Made by a program: the position numbers and the translations under genes. DNA of 64,000 nt from the NCBI GenBank assembly GCA_033557465.1, contig JAWIIG010000038.1:248001-312000 (forward strand). Direction: 5' to 3'. How positions within the stretch are numbered: position 1 is the stretch's first letter; every line of letters begins with the position of its first letter. The notes under the pieces are model-generated. The model did no database searches and was not told the origin of the DNA. It saw only the letters and a list, made by a program, of their open reading frames with translations. Positions 19,745 through 30,900 of the stretch are shown one piece after another. The stretch is from Ichthyophis bannanicus (Eukaryota; Chordata; Amphibia; Gymnophiona; Ichthyophiidae).

Positions 19745-20640
19745 TGGAGAAGCAGGGATGAATTTGAGAGAACTCAAACCAGCTTTTGGTCTGGGAAAAC
19801 CCTGGTGAAAGAAGGAATGCTTGAGGAGAATTTACCATCGGGAATAATCTTACTGACAAGCTAAGATTGTTACCAAAACATCTGTCAGATCTAATGGGTG
19901 TCAGAAGACCCCTTACCAAGCAGTAGTTTATTATGCTCCTGAATGTTTATGCACTGATAGAGTCGCATTAAAATGAGGTTGAAGAAGAACTTTACTCTTC
20001 CTTTAACAGTGCTGTCAATGTCACCTCTTCAGCTGACAAAATCCTCATCTTAGGTGAGGATTGCGTTAAATGGGCCCCGTGGTAGACAATGAATGTTAAC
20101 AGCAAATTGCTAGTATATGACCCTCTTAGTGAAAACCAACATGCAAAAAAAGACTCTGCAGACTAATTTTCGCATTAAAGATAAACATATCAATCACTTC
20201 CCCAGAGCAAAATCTTGCAAGTAAAGTTTGCTGTTGAGTTAATTTGCATCCACGGCAAACTTCACCTTGAAAACGGCCACACAGTAAATTGGCCTCAAGA
20301 TGTTCTCCAGCAAAAGAAGAAATTCTACGATGAGCATCTTTCAAATAATACAGGTGAATCTGAGGCAAAAAGTGAAGCAGTTGAATCATGTTTATGATGG
20401 ACTGCTGGTGAGAGGATAAAGAGAAACTTTGGTTGTTTCAGTTGATTTGTAGGGTGTTTACAGCACCCTAAAGGAGGTCAGTGGCTGCCAAACCAATACA
20501 TTTGCACCTCTCCCGAGACAAAACATGATATTACTAACCACTGGAATGAGCGTTTGGCGAATGTACTGAGTTACACAGGGAACTGATAAAGCAACTGCCA
20601 ATACAAAAGGAAATGTGTTAGCCAGTGCGTGTGAAAAAAC
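19745..20640 (+). pseudogene. decayed LINE endonuclease region
   Basis: Readings such as FERTQTSFWSGKTLVKEGML with ENLPSGI, then SSFNSAVNVTSSADKILILG (compare the usual A-D-K-hydrophobic-LGDFN block) resemble the apurinic-type endonuclease of LINEs whose RT fragment lies at 36029-36860. The Asp of GDFN reads GED here. Frames break often. An acceptor-like T-rich tract plus AG at about 19651-19672 could suggest a host exon, but the LINE resemblance explains the open frame better. Confidence 0.45.
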
Positions 20641-20969
20641 TTGATACCGTGGTGCTTTACATGCAGAAGTGGGCTTTTATAAAAATTCTCACCTGATATA
20701 CAGTAAACTTATGTGTATAGCGCTCGTACGTGCCAGTGGTATTCCCAGGGGTGAGGTTGGGGTGGGGTTGGCATTTCTGCATTTCTTTGGACAGTGTGTG
20801 TGTGTGTGTGTGTTTGTATACATTTATCCAGAAAGAGAATGTGTAAATGTAGGTTCTTATGTTTCCTGGAGTAATTTTCAAAACAAAAGTATGGGTGTAG
20901 TTTGTTTTTGAAACTTATCCAAAGTTTGCACAGGAAAGAGAAGACACTTAGTTTTTCTGCAATTATAAA
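20641..20969. other. no gene; (GT)n at 20797
   Basis: Contains a short GT microsatellite at 20797-20813. No coding or mobile-element signal otherwise. Confidence 0.5.
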
Positions 20970-21263
20970 ATTATCTCCATTGTGAATGACAGCAGATACA
21001 AAAAAAACCAAAATAGTCCATCCAGTTTGCCCAGTAGAGGTGCGTTCAGTTGAGTAGGTGCACATAAAAATTCTTATTCAAACCAACACTGTCTCCCATC
21101 CCCCATGTGTCTTGCTTATCCTCTTTCATCATTCCTTTCCTCTTTATCCATCCCAAGCATGTTAAAAATTCACCAAAGTGACGGCCTCTACCAGGGCCAT
21201 TTCAGGGCCATGCCGTCTTCAATTTAGCTTTTTACAAAACCAGTTCTTAAGCCAACATCCAGG
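20970..21263 (-). mobile_element. CR1-type 3' end, minus strand
   Basis: The complement of GACAGCAGATACAAAAAAAA and TCCATCCAGTTTGCCCAG is the CR1 tail wording (CTGGGCAAACTGGATGGA) seen also near 16795. The repeat continues after 21757 (CCCCTCTTTTCTG...), having been split by the hAT element. Confidence 0.6.
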
Positions 21264-21756
21264 CAGGCTTGGATATAGGCATAGGCAATGGAGGCAACTA
21301 CCTCCGGTTCCAAATTTTGATAGGTGCCGGAGTATTGCCTCGGTCTGAGCCTGATACTTCAGCTCATTGATCACGTTGCCCGATCAGCTCTGGCTCCCCT
21401 GCCTGATCGGCTCTGCCACGATGTCCTGTTTAACGCGCATTCCGGTTCCCAAGCGACAGCAGCAAGTACATTAATTAAATTCAGTCCAGGGCTTCCCAGG
21501 CCCTGTAGCATCCCGCCTTCCTCCCTGCAGGGTTTTTATGGTAACAGGAAGCCCTGTGAGAGGAAAGTAAGGGACGCTGAAAGGCCTAGGCAGCCCTGGA
21601 CTGAATTTAATTAATGACATTGCTGCTGCTGCTCAGGAGCCGGGTTGCTCGTTAAACAGGACATCGTGGCAGAGCCGATAGGGGAAGGGAGAGAGCCCCC
21701 CCCTGTTATCCCCCCCATTGTTGCCTATTGGCTCCAGCAAATTAAATCCGGCCCTA
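21264..21756. mobile_element. non-autonomous hAT element with perfect 8-bp target duplication
   Basis: Flanked by CATCCAGG at 21256-21263 and 21757-21764. The ends are CAGGCTTGGATAT and, inverted, TAGGGCCGGATTT, fitting the hAT YARNG start. Internally two arms of about 92 bp (21405-21496 and 21589-21680) are inverted copies (for example ATCGGCTCTGCCACG against CGTGGCAGAGCCGAT), with a loop of about 92 bp, then a short G/C-run segment. No transposase: mobilised in trans. Confidence 0.82.
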
Positions 21757-22066
21757 CATCCAGGCCCCTCTTTTCTGTCTTGCCAAGTTTTGATAATATT
21801 CCCCACAGCCAACAAGGATAATGATGGCATGGTGAAAAAGGTCTGGCTTTCCCATAGGCATTGAAGGGCTTTAGGCATGGTCCCTTTGTGCAGGTCACTC
21901 CAACCTTCTTGGAAGTCTTATTGGCTGAATTTTATGGCTGTAACTAGCACTCCATGCAGTTCTACCCAATGCTTTCTTGAAGGCCTGATGCAGCCATTCC
22001 ACTGCTGTTTAAGGTTCTGTTCTTTGCTCCATGCAGCACACCCTGCTGCTTGCTGTTTAGGTTTGT

Positions 22067-23992
22067 ACATTTGTGGTCAACATTATTGGCACCCTTGCAG
22101 TTCAACCACTTAATTTCCAGTATCTCCTAAAACAAAAGGGCCCAGTGAAATGGCTTTGGACTATATATGCACACATATTTGACACATAACAGAATAAAAC
22201 AAAACAAGACCAATTAAAAAAGGAAATAGTATAAACACTGGGACATTGCAGGACATGATTATTGGCACCCTTATAAACAATTCAGATCAGTTTGAACAGA
22301 AGAACCACATTTCCCATTGCAGTAAAATTAGACAAACCTGTGATCAATTCTCAGTACTCACATGACTTGAATCAACTAATGAATGATGGCTCTAATGTTT
22401 AAAATGGTCATATTCACTCCCTGTTCCATTTTCAAATGGTGAAAATGAGAGAGCTGCCTGAGACCATCAGAAAAGCCAGTATCACCAAACATCAAACTTC
22501 AAAAGGGGTACAAAGGCATCTCCAAAGACCTTGGGATTCCTTTGTCTATAGTTTGCAATGTTATTGCAATGTTATATCCTCCAGGACAGCGCCCCTTGCA
22601 CACCCACGTCACACTGATGCAACACCACTAGCACAATTGTATAATAGCAACATGTATATAGCTATCTATTCATGTAAATAGTTGCCAAGCAACTCTGGTC
22701 AATACTGAAGTTATGACCTGACTGCCCAGCCTGTACATAGTTACCCATGTTAGTCCCAAGTTACACCACTTGTTCATTGTAGTGTGCAGTGCAGGTTTCC
22801 ACCGCACTGTACAGATTATTGTTTGCCTGTAAACCGCACTGATTTTAAAGAGCGTGGTATAGAAAAGATATTAAATAAAATAAAATAAATTATTAAGAAG
22901 TTTTCTGTCCATGGAACTGCCAAGAACCTCCCAGGACATGGTGGGAAGAGGAAAATTAATCCAAGAAGCCTTTGAAGGTTAGTACAAACTGTTGGAAAAA
23001 CACCACATACAACATCCAAAGAGCTTAAGGCTGACCTGGAGCTGTCTGGAGTGGTGGCTTCAGCCCACACCACACACTGTGCACTAAACAAAGAAGGACT
23101 TCATGGGCGAAGGCCAAGGAGGACCCCATTGCTCAAAGACGGACATAAAAATCATGCCTCATCTTTGCCCAAACCCACCTTGAAAAACCAATCGTTCTGG
23201 GAAAATGTTCTGTGAACAGATGATACCAAACTTAAGCTCTTTGACAATGCAGACCAGCAATACATTTACAGGCGAAGAAATGAAGCTTATAAGGAAAACA
23301 CCACCCTTCCTACAATTAAATATGTGGAGATAACATAATGTTATGGGGCTGTTTTGCTGCCTCAGGAACTGGAGGCAAGGAATGTATTAAAGGAATCATG
23401 AAGTCAGAGGACTACCAAGATATTTTGGAGTGAAATGTGCTACCTAGTGTCAGAAAGCTAGGGCTGTGTCAAGTCATGGGTCCTCCAGCAGGACAATGAC
23501 CCAAAACATGCATCCAAAAGTACAAAAGAAAGGTTAAAAAGATAAAAATGGACTGTTTCAGCAATGAGTCCTGATCTCAGTTTAATTGAGAACCTTTGGA
23601 AAGAGCTGAAATCTGCCATTGGTAAAAGGAATCCTGGAAAATTCATAACTGGAACAAATCACAGTTGAAGAGTGGGAGAAACTACCAGCAGACAGATGTA
23701 CGAAACTTATAGATGGCTACAAGAAACGTTTGGAGGTTGTCATCACTGCCAAGGGTTGTGCAGCCAAATATTTGAGAGGTTCCATTAATCCTGCCCAAGT
23801 CATATTTTGTTTTTTTTTTTCTTAGAAATTACTACGTCTATGTTGCACAGACATCTTTTTTTTGTTGTTGTTTACCTTTGAACATACAATTAAAATATTA
23901 TGATCACATAGAGTTGGAATATTTCCAATTATTTCTCAAGATATTGTACACAACATACCTAAAATGTAAGGGTGCCAATAATGTTGATAACT
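22067..23992 (+). mobile_element. Tc1-like transposon, second family, transposase pseudogene
   Basis: Terminal repeats: GTCAACATTATTGGCACCCT at 22076-22095 and, inverted, AGGGTGCCAATAATGTTGAT at 23969-23988. The transposase is recognisable from about 22436 (MVKMRELPETIRK, helix-turn-helix start) to about 23760, with the second catalytic Asp in QQDNDPKHA near 23490 and Glu in LIENLWKEL near 23587. Many stops and frame changes; an LINE tail interrupts it at 22570-22891. It differs clearly from the Tc1 at position 1. Confidence 0.85.
22570..22891 (+). mobile_element. LINE 3' tail inserted in Tc1
   Basis: Non-coding L2-type tail ending GTAAACCGCACTGATTT, GGTATAGAAAAGATATT and (AAATA)n. The Tc1 reading resumes at TTATTAAGAAGTTTTC after it. 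Confidence 0.7.
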
Positions 23993-24454
23993 CTAATAAT
24001 CCCTTACCCCAATGCATTCTTGGATGTACAGATCAGTCATACTGCTGCTGTTTGTGATCTGAACTGTCATTCCATGCAGATTACACCTTCCTCTTGTCTT
24101 CAGGGATCCTCTGTTTTATCCCATACCGTTTTTTTGTATTCGGTTTCATTTTTTATCTCAGTGAATGTTATACAGGCTGCTTAAACTTTGTCTTTCCTGA
24201 GCACTTTGTCATAGTAATGCAAGAATTTCATGAGAGATGATTGATAAGAGTGTCTGTGGCAGGGATTGTTACTAACTTGTTTAGCATACACCATGGAGTG
24301 AGAAATGTCTGTGTCCTTCCTTCCAATGTTTTACTTTGTCATTAGCTGATAGTCATACTGTAATGTGGGAAAACCTTGTTTAGGAATTTACAGTGATGCA
24401 CGTATTTTATCTATTGCACTGTTATGTTTGTTTATTCGTTGCTTTTTCCTAGAA
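23993..24454. other. no feature recognised
   Basis: AT-rich sequence without open frames of note or recognisable repeats. Confidence 0.4.
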
Positions 24455-24720
24455 AAAGGTGCCAGTACTTGCATACAGGGCCAACTTTGTAGTGCTGCTG
24501 TCTCATAGGTAGGGTTGGTGCGGTTTTCAATCCTGGTAGTGCTCTTATGGTGTGGCAGTTTTGCTATCCAGTTGGCTCCGAATATGCTCTTGGTAGGATT
24601 TTGTATTACTTCATAATGTACCTGGCAGTTGGCACTGAAGGGAAGTTGTGTAGCTGTTACTAAAGTGACAGCAAACTTTAATGCTAAATTTTATATGACT
24701 ATTTTAAGTGTATGATGTCC
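24455..24720 (+). repeat. dispersed repeat, copy 1
   Basis: A block including ATAGGTAGGGTTGGT, CCTGGTAGTGCTCTTATGG, TACCTGGCAGTTGGCACTG and AGTGACAGCAAA. The same block occurs inverted at 27525-27720 and, more diverged, at 30690-30880. No protein was recognised; it may be an end or UTR of an unknown element. Confidence 0.6.
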
Positions 24721-25203
24721 AGCTACTGGTTTCTACTGGATCGTTCTTGGAGAGAATGAGCGACTGTCTATGGCTCTGACCCTCCCCACCAATACCCACA
24801 CCTTCATAGTAGCCACACCCTTTGCAGCCAGCCACAGAGCATGTTAGCAGAGTATGCCATTTCTGTCCTTTTTTTAAGCATGGGAGATGAAAAATAACTT
24901 GTGCTTCTTTTTTCACTATACTCATAAGGACACAGGGACACAAACCTGATTAGCACACAGACGAGGAAGTTGGAAGAACAGTGTCGCCAAATCTGATACA
25001 CAAAATTTGTGTAACTTCAGAACCTATCTAACAAATCTGACGTATCATAAAAGCACAAACGTCCAGTACTTAAAACAGCAGCAACTGTCCCTGGGTCCTA
25101 AAAATCAATGTAGTTTACTTTCCATAAGAAAAAAAACTATGTTGGATTGCTTCTGTGTAGGGAAGAGATCAATAAAGTGTATGATAGCAGAATATTTAAC
25201 TTG
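24721..25203. other. no feature recognised
   Basis: No coding or repeat signal that I can name. Confidence 0.35.
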
Positions 25204-25995
25204 AAGGGATGGCCCTACCACTAGGCAGACTAGGTGTCTGCCTAGGATAGCAGGCTTGGGGGGAGGCAACATGGCACTGGACCACAAGGCAGAAGTGCAG
25301 CAGCAGGCCTTTGAGTGCCTTGCCGTTGATGCCGCTGCTCTACCTCTACTGGAGCTGACTCAGCAAAAGTAAGAGCAGCGTGTTGGCAAGTCTTTTCCAT
25401 TTTAACTTTTTATTAAAGGTTTCAATCCATAGAATAGACATCTTCCAACAATGCAGTTTACATTTCTCTCATCAATCTTACAAACTGTCTTATTTTAACC
25501 CCTACTGCCTGCTGCATCTTGCCCCCTCTGAGAGGAAGTTTGCAGTAGAGGGGGTGTGACCTGGTAAGCCATGACACGTGTAGACACTCTGCTCTTACTT
25601 TTGCTGAGCTATCTCTGGTGGAGCAGGACAGCATATTTAAGGGGGGGGGGCGGCAGTAGGGATGGACACTTTAGGGGGAATAATAGATAATGAACACGGG
25701 GAGGAAGGGGTGATGTTGCCACCTGGGGGATGTAGGGGAAGGAAGAGGTGAAGCTGATGCTGGCCCCCTCTCTGAGATAGGGGAAGGGGAGGGGTGACGC
25801 TGGCCACCTGGGGGGATAGGAGAAGGGGAGGGAAGGAATGATGCTGACCACCTGGGGGGTAGGGGAAGGGAAGAGAAGGGGATATGCTGCACTATGGAGA
25901 GGGTAGAACCTTGAGCCACATCAGGTGTGGGGGTGGGACACATAGCTGAAGGTTTGCTTAGGGCATCAGATACCCTTGGGCCAGAGCTGCTTATT
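25204..25995. mobile_element. hAT-like element with palindrome and minisatellite
   Basis: The left end AAGGGATGGCCCTACCACTA resembles the inverted right end near 25975-25995 (TACCCTTGGGCCAGAGCTG) and the end at about 58070-58090. Inside are inverted arms 25336-25382 and 25573-25630 (CAGCAAAAGTAAGAGCAG against its complement), split by a minus-strand LINE tail (about 25395-25480). About four copies of a 45-50-bp G-rich minisatellite (GGGGAAGGGGAGGGGTGACG type) lie at 25665-25890. No clean 8-bp target duplication was found. Confidence 0.55.
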
Positions 25996-26049
25996 AGATT
26001 ACATATGAGCAACACAGACAGACCCTGATTAAACTGGGAAACTAACATA

Positions 26050-26720
26050 TATGTAGATTCTGTAGAAAAGAATTGAAAATGGTTATTCATCTTGTAATTG
26101 ATTGTGAAATTCTGATGGCAGAACATTTCTATACAGAAAGGCACAATAAAGTAGCATGTCTCATTCATTGGAAACTCTGCAAATGCTGCAACATCCCTAT
26201 GTCAGATAAGCACTGGCATCATGACAATAAGAGAATAACAAAGAATGAAGAGGTTATGATCACCTGGGACATTCTAACTGATTAAAAGGCTGGATGCAAG
26301 GAAACCTGACATAGTGATAAAGGAGAAAAACACCAGAATGACATTGATAATAGAGGTGTCAGTTTCAAGTGATTATTCTGTGAACTCTGTGAAGAGGAAG
26401 AAGTTCCTGAAGTACCAAGAAATACAGTCTGAGATTAAGAAAATATGTCAGAAAGCTGCAGAAATATTTCCCATTGTTTTCAGTGCCACAGGCTCGATTT
26501 AAAAAGAATTTCCATGCCTATACATTGCTTATACATGTTGCATCTTACGAACTCCAGAAAGAGCTTGCTTTGGTATTAAGCAATTACTATGACAAGCATT
26601 AGCAGTAAATTTCAGAGACTGAGATCATACGCCATACACCTGACTTAGGAACGAGGTTCATTACTGTCATGGTATGCTCAAAACTAACTTGTTTTGAAGA
26701 GACTGTCACAACAGAAACAG
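26050..26720 (+). pseudogene. LINE ORF C-terminal fragment (PD-x-D/E endonuclease-like)
   Basis: Two frames give HLVIDCEILMAEHFYTERHN (with KVACLIHWKLC) and then KNTRMTLIIEVSVSSDYSV, with FLKYQEIQSEIKKICQKAAE and FPIVFSATGSI. These match the C-terminal block of a LINE group whose proteins end with an R-H-D/W...H-W-x-LC segment, a KPD...IIDV-like segment and a final VGALG-like motif. KPDIVIKEKNT is readable at 26303-26335. Stops and shifts separate the parts. The clade (R2/R4-like versus other) cannot be settled here. Confidence 0.5.
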
Positions 26721-27524
26721 AAAAGTACAGACAAAAAATTTGAACTGGAAACCCCAAGGATGCTGACTTTGCCTGCAGTGCAACACTGAAAAGCATTTCC
26801 TCCTGTAGTACTGCAAAATACTAAGATTCAGAGATCTGCACATTCACATTTCCAGACCTGATGTTAAACCAACATAGTGCCCCAGCACACACAAATGAAC
26901 CGTAAGGGATTGGTGGCTAGGCCCCAGTGTAAGACCCATCCAGTGACTCACCGTGCCACTACAGTTTCCAAGGGCCATTGTCTGCATTTTCAAACCCCTC
27001 CCCTTCCCTCTCCCCCCCTTGTCATACACACATTACCAGCGGCTCTTGCCCTCTTCTCCTCATCCTAGGTGATCCATTACCAGCTGATAGCAGGAGAGCG
27101 CAGTTGGTGGTGCAGTGGGCCTGTGCTTCTCTGATCTGTTCTTCCTATTGCTGGCGTTTGTCCTGCCAGGCAGTTCACAGATCAGGTCAACTGTTTGACT
27201 TGCCTGGTGCTTTGCAGATTTCTGTTGCAAACTGGAAAAGATACTGGCAACCCGGAAAAAACAGGTCAGGGAAGCATCTGGCCTGCATTACTACCACCTC
27301 TACTCTACTGCTATCATCTTGGATCAGATGAAAGATTGTGAGTGGAGGAGCTAAAGAATAGGAGAGAACAGAGCCATTAATAGTTAAAGAATTAGAGCCC
27401 AGACTCATAGGGCCTTCATCCAAGATTTTGATTATTAAAGCAATAATCATGCCCCTCCTTCCCTCCAAGAATAATCCTGTAAAAAAAGGTAATTGGACAC
27501 AATACACTAATACTCATTTAAAGT
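26721..27524. other. no feature recognised
   Basis: Unique-looking sequence without convincing open frames. Confidence 0.35.
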
Positions 27525-27940
27525 GTAATATAAAATTTTGCTGTCACTTCAGTAACAGCTACACAACTTCCCTTCAGTGCCAACTGCCAGATACATTATG
27601 AAGTAATACAAAATCCTGCCAAGAGCACATTGAGAGCCTATGGGTTAGTCCACATGCCATACAATAACGGCACTGCCAGGATTCAAAACAATACAAACCC
27701 TACCTATGAGAAGGAAGCCTGCAAATATTACATCAGGATCTAGAACACCAATACATCTCTTACGGAGAAAACGGAACAAGCATGACTGCTATAGATTCGT
27801 ACATAGAAATTACATGCCAGCAAAATCGTCCACCTTTGCCATTCATGCAAAATGCAAACAGACTCCCACCAAATACAGAACGAAGGACCACAAATTAGAA
27901 GTAGAAATATGCTGACAATAACTAAACTAAAAACCCTAAT
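27525..27940 (-). repeat. dispersed repeat, copy 2 (inverted)
   Basis: TGCTGTCACTTCAGTAACAG, CAGTGCCAACTGCCAG and CACTGCCAGGATTCA are the reverse complement of 24495-24680. With copy 1 it brackets about 2.8 kb that contains the hAT-like element and LINE fragment. Confidence 0.6.
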
Positions 27941-28534
27941 AAGAAAAATGCAGATTTTTCAAAGTTGACATATTGCAAAATTTAAAAAAAAATGCATTCT
28001 CCTGGAACAAGCAGGAAGTCAGTCCTCACATATGGGTGAGGTCTGTGCCGATGGAGCCCATGCAGAAGCATCGCCCCAGCTTTCAAAGAAAACCTTTAGG
28101 AGATGCATACGTGGTCCATTTCGCGCCCAAGGGTGCTATCTTGTCTCGGTCTCTTTTTTTTCATGGAGCCCATAGGATGTTGCCCAGTTTTCCCTGGAAA
28201 AAGCTTGATTTTTATTGTTGTTTTCTCCGGTTGCATACTGGTTCCTTCCTGCCCTTGAACTAGCTTGCCTTAGCGTCGTTCCTCGAGTTTGTCTATTAGT
28301 TTTTTCAGTTTTTCATCAAGGTGCTCCTTGACTGACATTCACAACCTTTTCACCTGCTGGGAGGCAGTGACACCCTTTTTCTGATGGCATTCAGTGGTTT
28401 CAAAAAATGTGACCGGTGTGGCAAAATGATGTCACTCACCGACCCACATGACTGCTGCCTCTGATCAGGGCCGGCCGCGTTTCAGGGGGCCTCGTGCAAA
28501 CAACATTCTGCATTAAATTAAAAAAAAAAACCTG

Positions 28535-28885
28535 GCTGCTGCTGCCGCCGCCGTGGCAGCGGCGGAATCAAGTGTCCCGTGGCCCCCCGCCTGCCCGGCA
28601 GAGCCCTCCGTGAAGCAATCCTCTCGGCGCCAGCTTTCAGAGCCGCAAAGAGAGTTTCTCGCGGCTCTGTTAAGCCCGCCGGGGCTGATGGGAAAGAGGA
28701 AATGCCTGTTTCCCATCAGCGCCGGCGGGCTTAACAGCCACGAGGGAGAAACTCTCCCTTCGCGGCTCTGAAAGCTGGCGCCGAGAGGATTGATTAGAGG
28801 GAGGGCTCTGCCGGGCAGGCGGGGGGGGGGGGGGGGCCCGCAGGACACTTGATTCTGCCACTGCCACGGTGGCAGCAGCAGCAGA
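28535..28885. repeat. long palindrome, arms about 160 bp
   Basis: The left arm (about 28535-28695) and right arm (about 28703-28885) are inverted copies: CTCTCGGCGCCAGCTTTCAG against CTGAAAGCTGGCGCCGAGAG, and CCCGCCGGGGCTGATGGG against CCCATCAGCGCCGGCGGG. The loop is under 10 bases around AAAGAGGAAATGCC. Transcripts would form a very stable hairpin. Confidence 0.9.
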
Positions 28886-28916
28886 CAGTTTTTGTTTTGT
28901 TTTTTTATTTTACCTG

Positions 28917-30020
28917 GGCTGATGGGGGAAGGGGGGGGGTAGGACTGGTAATGGGCTATGGGGGGGGGGGGCTAAGACTGAAAATGGGGTGATGTTTATG
29001 TTTGTTTATTGTTTTTTGATAAAACCGCCTTTCTCCAATAATCAAAGCGGTGTACAATTAAAAACAAGGTTAAAAAAAAAGAAAGGCCGAGGCCATGGAA
29101 AAGGAAAAGAAAGTTACAATTCATTCTTAAAGGATAGTGTAGACAAGAGAAACAAGAAGGGATGGGGAAAGAAACAAGAGGGTAGGCAAGGGGCAGGGGA
29201 AATGGGAATTACACATCGAAAGACAAGGAGAAGGGGGGGGGTTAGGACTGGTAATGGGCTGTGGGGGGAGGGCTAGGACTGGAAATGGTATGATGGGGGG
29301 TTAGGACTGGTAATGGGCTATGGGGGGGCTAAGCCTGAAAATGGGCTGATGGGGGGTTAGGACATGAAGTGGACTGATGGGGGGGCTAGGACTGGAAATG
29401 GGCTGATGGGAGGGTTAGGACTGGAGGTGGGCTGATGGGGGGGGTTAGTACTGATAATGGGCTATGGGGGCTAAGACTGGAAATGGGCAGATGGGGGGGT
29501 AAGGACTGGTAATGGGCTATGGGGGGGGGCTAGGACTGGAAATGGGCTGAGTGGAAGGGGGGCTTGAAATGCAAATAGCCGATGGGGAGGGGCTTGGAAT
29601 GGAAATGGGCTGTGAGGGGAGGGAGCTAGGACTGGAAATGGGCTGATGGAGGGGCTAGGATAGGACTAGAAATGGGCTGTTGGGGGTGCTAAGATTGGAA
29701 ATGGGCTGTGGTGGGGGCTTGGATTAAAATGGACTCATGGAGGGGCTAGAACTGGAAGTAGGCTCATGATGGGCTTGGATTGGAAATGGGCTGAGTGGAG
29801 AGGAGTTAGGATTTGACATGGGCTGATGGTGGGGCTAGGAAAGGACTAGAAATGGGCTGATGGGGGGTTGGGATTGGAAATGAGTTTGGAGGGACTCGGA
29901 TACGACTGGAAATGGATGTGGGAGCTAGGACTGGAAATGGGCTGATGGTGGGGCTAGGATAGGACTGGAAATGGGCTGATGCGGGGGCTAGAAGGGAGCG
30001 GATGCTGGGTGGCACTGGAA
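28917..30020. repeat. G-rich minisatellite
   Basis: Roughly 30 copies of a unit near 28 bp of the form GGGCTGATGGGGGG plus CTAGGACTGGAAAT, variable in G-run length. Interrupted by a LINE tail at 28993-29232. Repeated G-runs make G-quadruplex formation likely. The unit GGGCTGATGGG also occurs at the palindrome centre, so the satellite may have grown from it. Confidence 0.9.
28993..29232 (-). mobile_element. LINE 3' tail inserted in minisatellite
   Basis: TTTATGTTTGTTTATTG then AAAACCGCCTTTCTCC and AATCAAAGCGGTGTACAAT is the reverse complement of an L2-like 3' end. Minisatellite units flank it on both sides. Confidence 0.7.
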
Positions 30021-30689
30021 CTAGAAGGGAGCTGATGTTGGTGGAGGATTAGAATGGGATGGGGCTGAGAGAGTGAAATGGAGAGGGGAAAAATATTTTG
30101 TGTGGGAGGGAAGAAAAATCTACAATTGGCTGGGTATTGGGGAAGTAAGTGGGGATTGAGGATGGAGAGGTAAAATTTGAATAGATGAAATAGGAATGAG
30201 GAAAGTGTAAAAGGAGAAAGATTAGTATGTTAAAGCAGATGTAGAGAGAGAATGGGAAAAAACTAGAAGAGAGAAGAAAGGACAAATGGACAGCAGACAA
30301 TGGAGAGTTAGCAGAAGACACAAAGAACCCAGAAGAAAGTGGCTGGAGCAATTGCAACTGAAAAAAATAAAGCACAAAAGGTAGAAAAATATCTCTTTAT
30401 TTTGAATTTATTAACTGGAATATGTCAGCTCTGGGAAATGTGCATCATTAATGTCTGCGCTTTGTTTAGTACAAGAGGAAATTTAATTTATAGTTTTATT
30501 TCTACAGTGTTGTTGTACATTCCAAGTTTGGCTTTTGGGGTTCCCAGTTTAATTATTGTCTTCCTGTTTCTAAATTGTGATTCCTTGTTTGGTGATGGTC
30601 TATGTTCTGCATGTGTAACTGAACTGAGGTATTCTGTTTATGTAATTCCTATTTGACATTGCCACTTGTTCTCTTTCCCCAGTAGGTCA

Positions 30690-30900
30690 TGTATTGTTAT
30701 TCTCTGAAAAGTATTGGTTTAATATTTGCAGTGTTGCCTTTTGATAGGTAGAGTATGGTGCTTTGTGAGTCCTTGTAGTGCTGTTACGATACGGCGGGTT
30801 TGCTATGGGTTCCAAATGGGCGGTGTTTGTAGTAGTTCCTAATATGCCTGGCGGTTGGCACTGGAGTATAGTAATGTAGAAATCTTTTAGTTTTTCTTTA
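30690..30900 (+). repeat. dispersed repeat, diverged copy 3
   Basis: Shares GATAGGTAGAGTATGG, CCTTGTAGTGCTGTTACG and GCCTGGCGGTTGGCACTG with the blocks at 24455 and 27525. Confidence 0.5.

Noticed and set aside
19631..19864. Host exon with a polypyrimidine tract and AG acceptor
   Set aside because: The reading resembles a LINE endonuclease (FERTQTSFWSG, ENLPSGI, later ADKILILG) and no donor or neighbouring exon was found.
25204..25995. 8-bp target duplication for this hAT-like element
   Set aside because: Flanks TTTAACTT and TTATTAGA do not match well; boundaries remain approximate.
28917..30020. CRISPR-like array
   Set aside because: Units are contiguous and variable without unique spacers; a vertebrate minisatellite.
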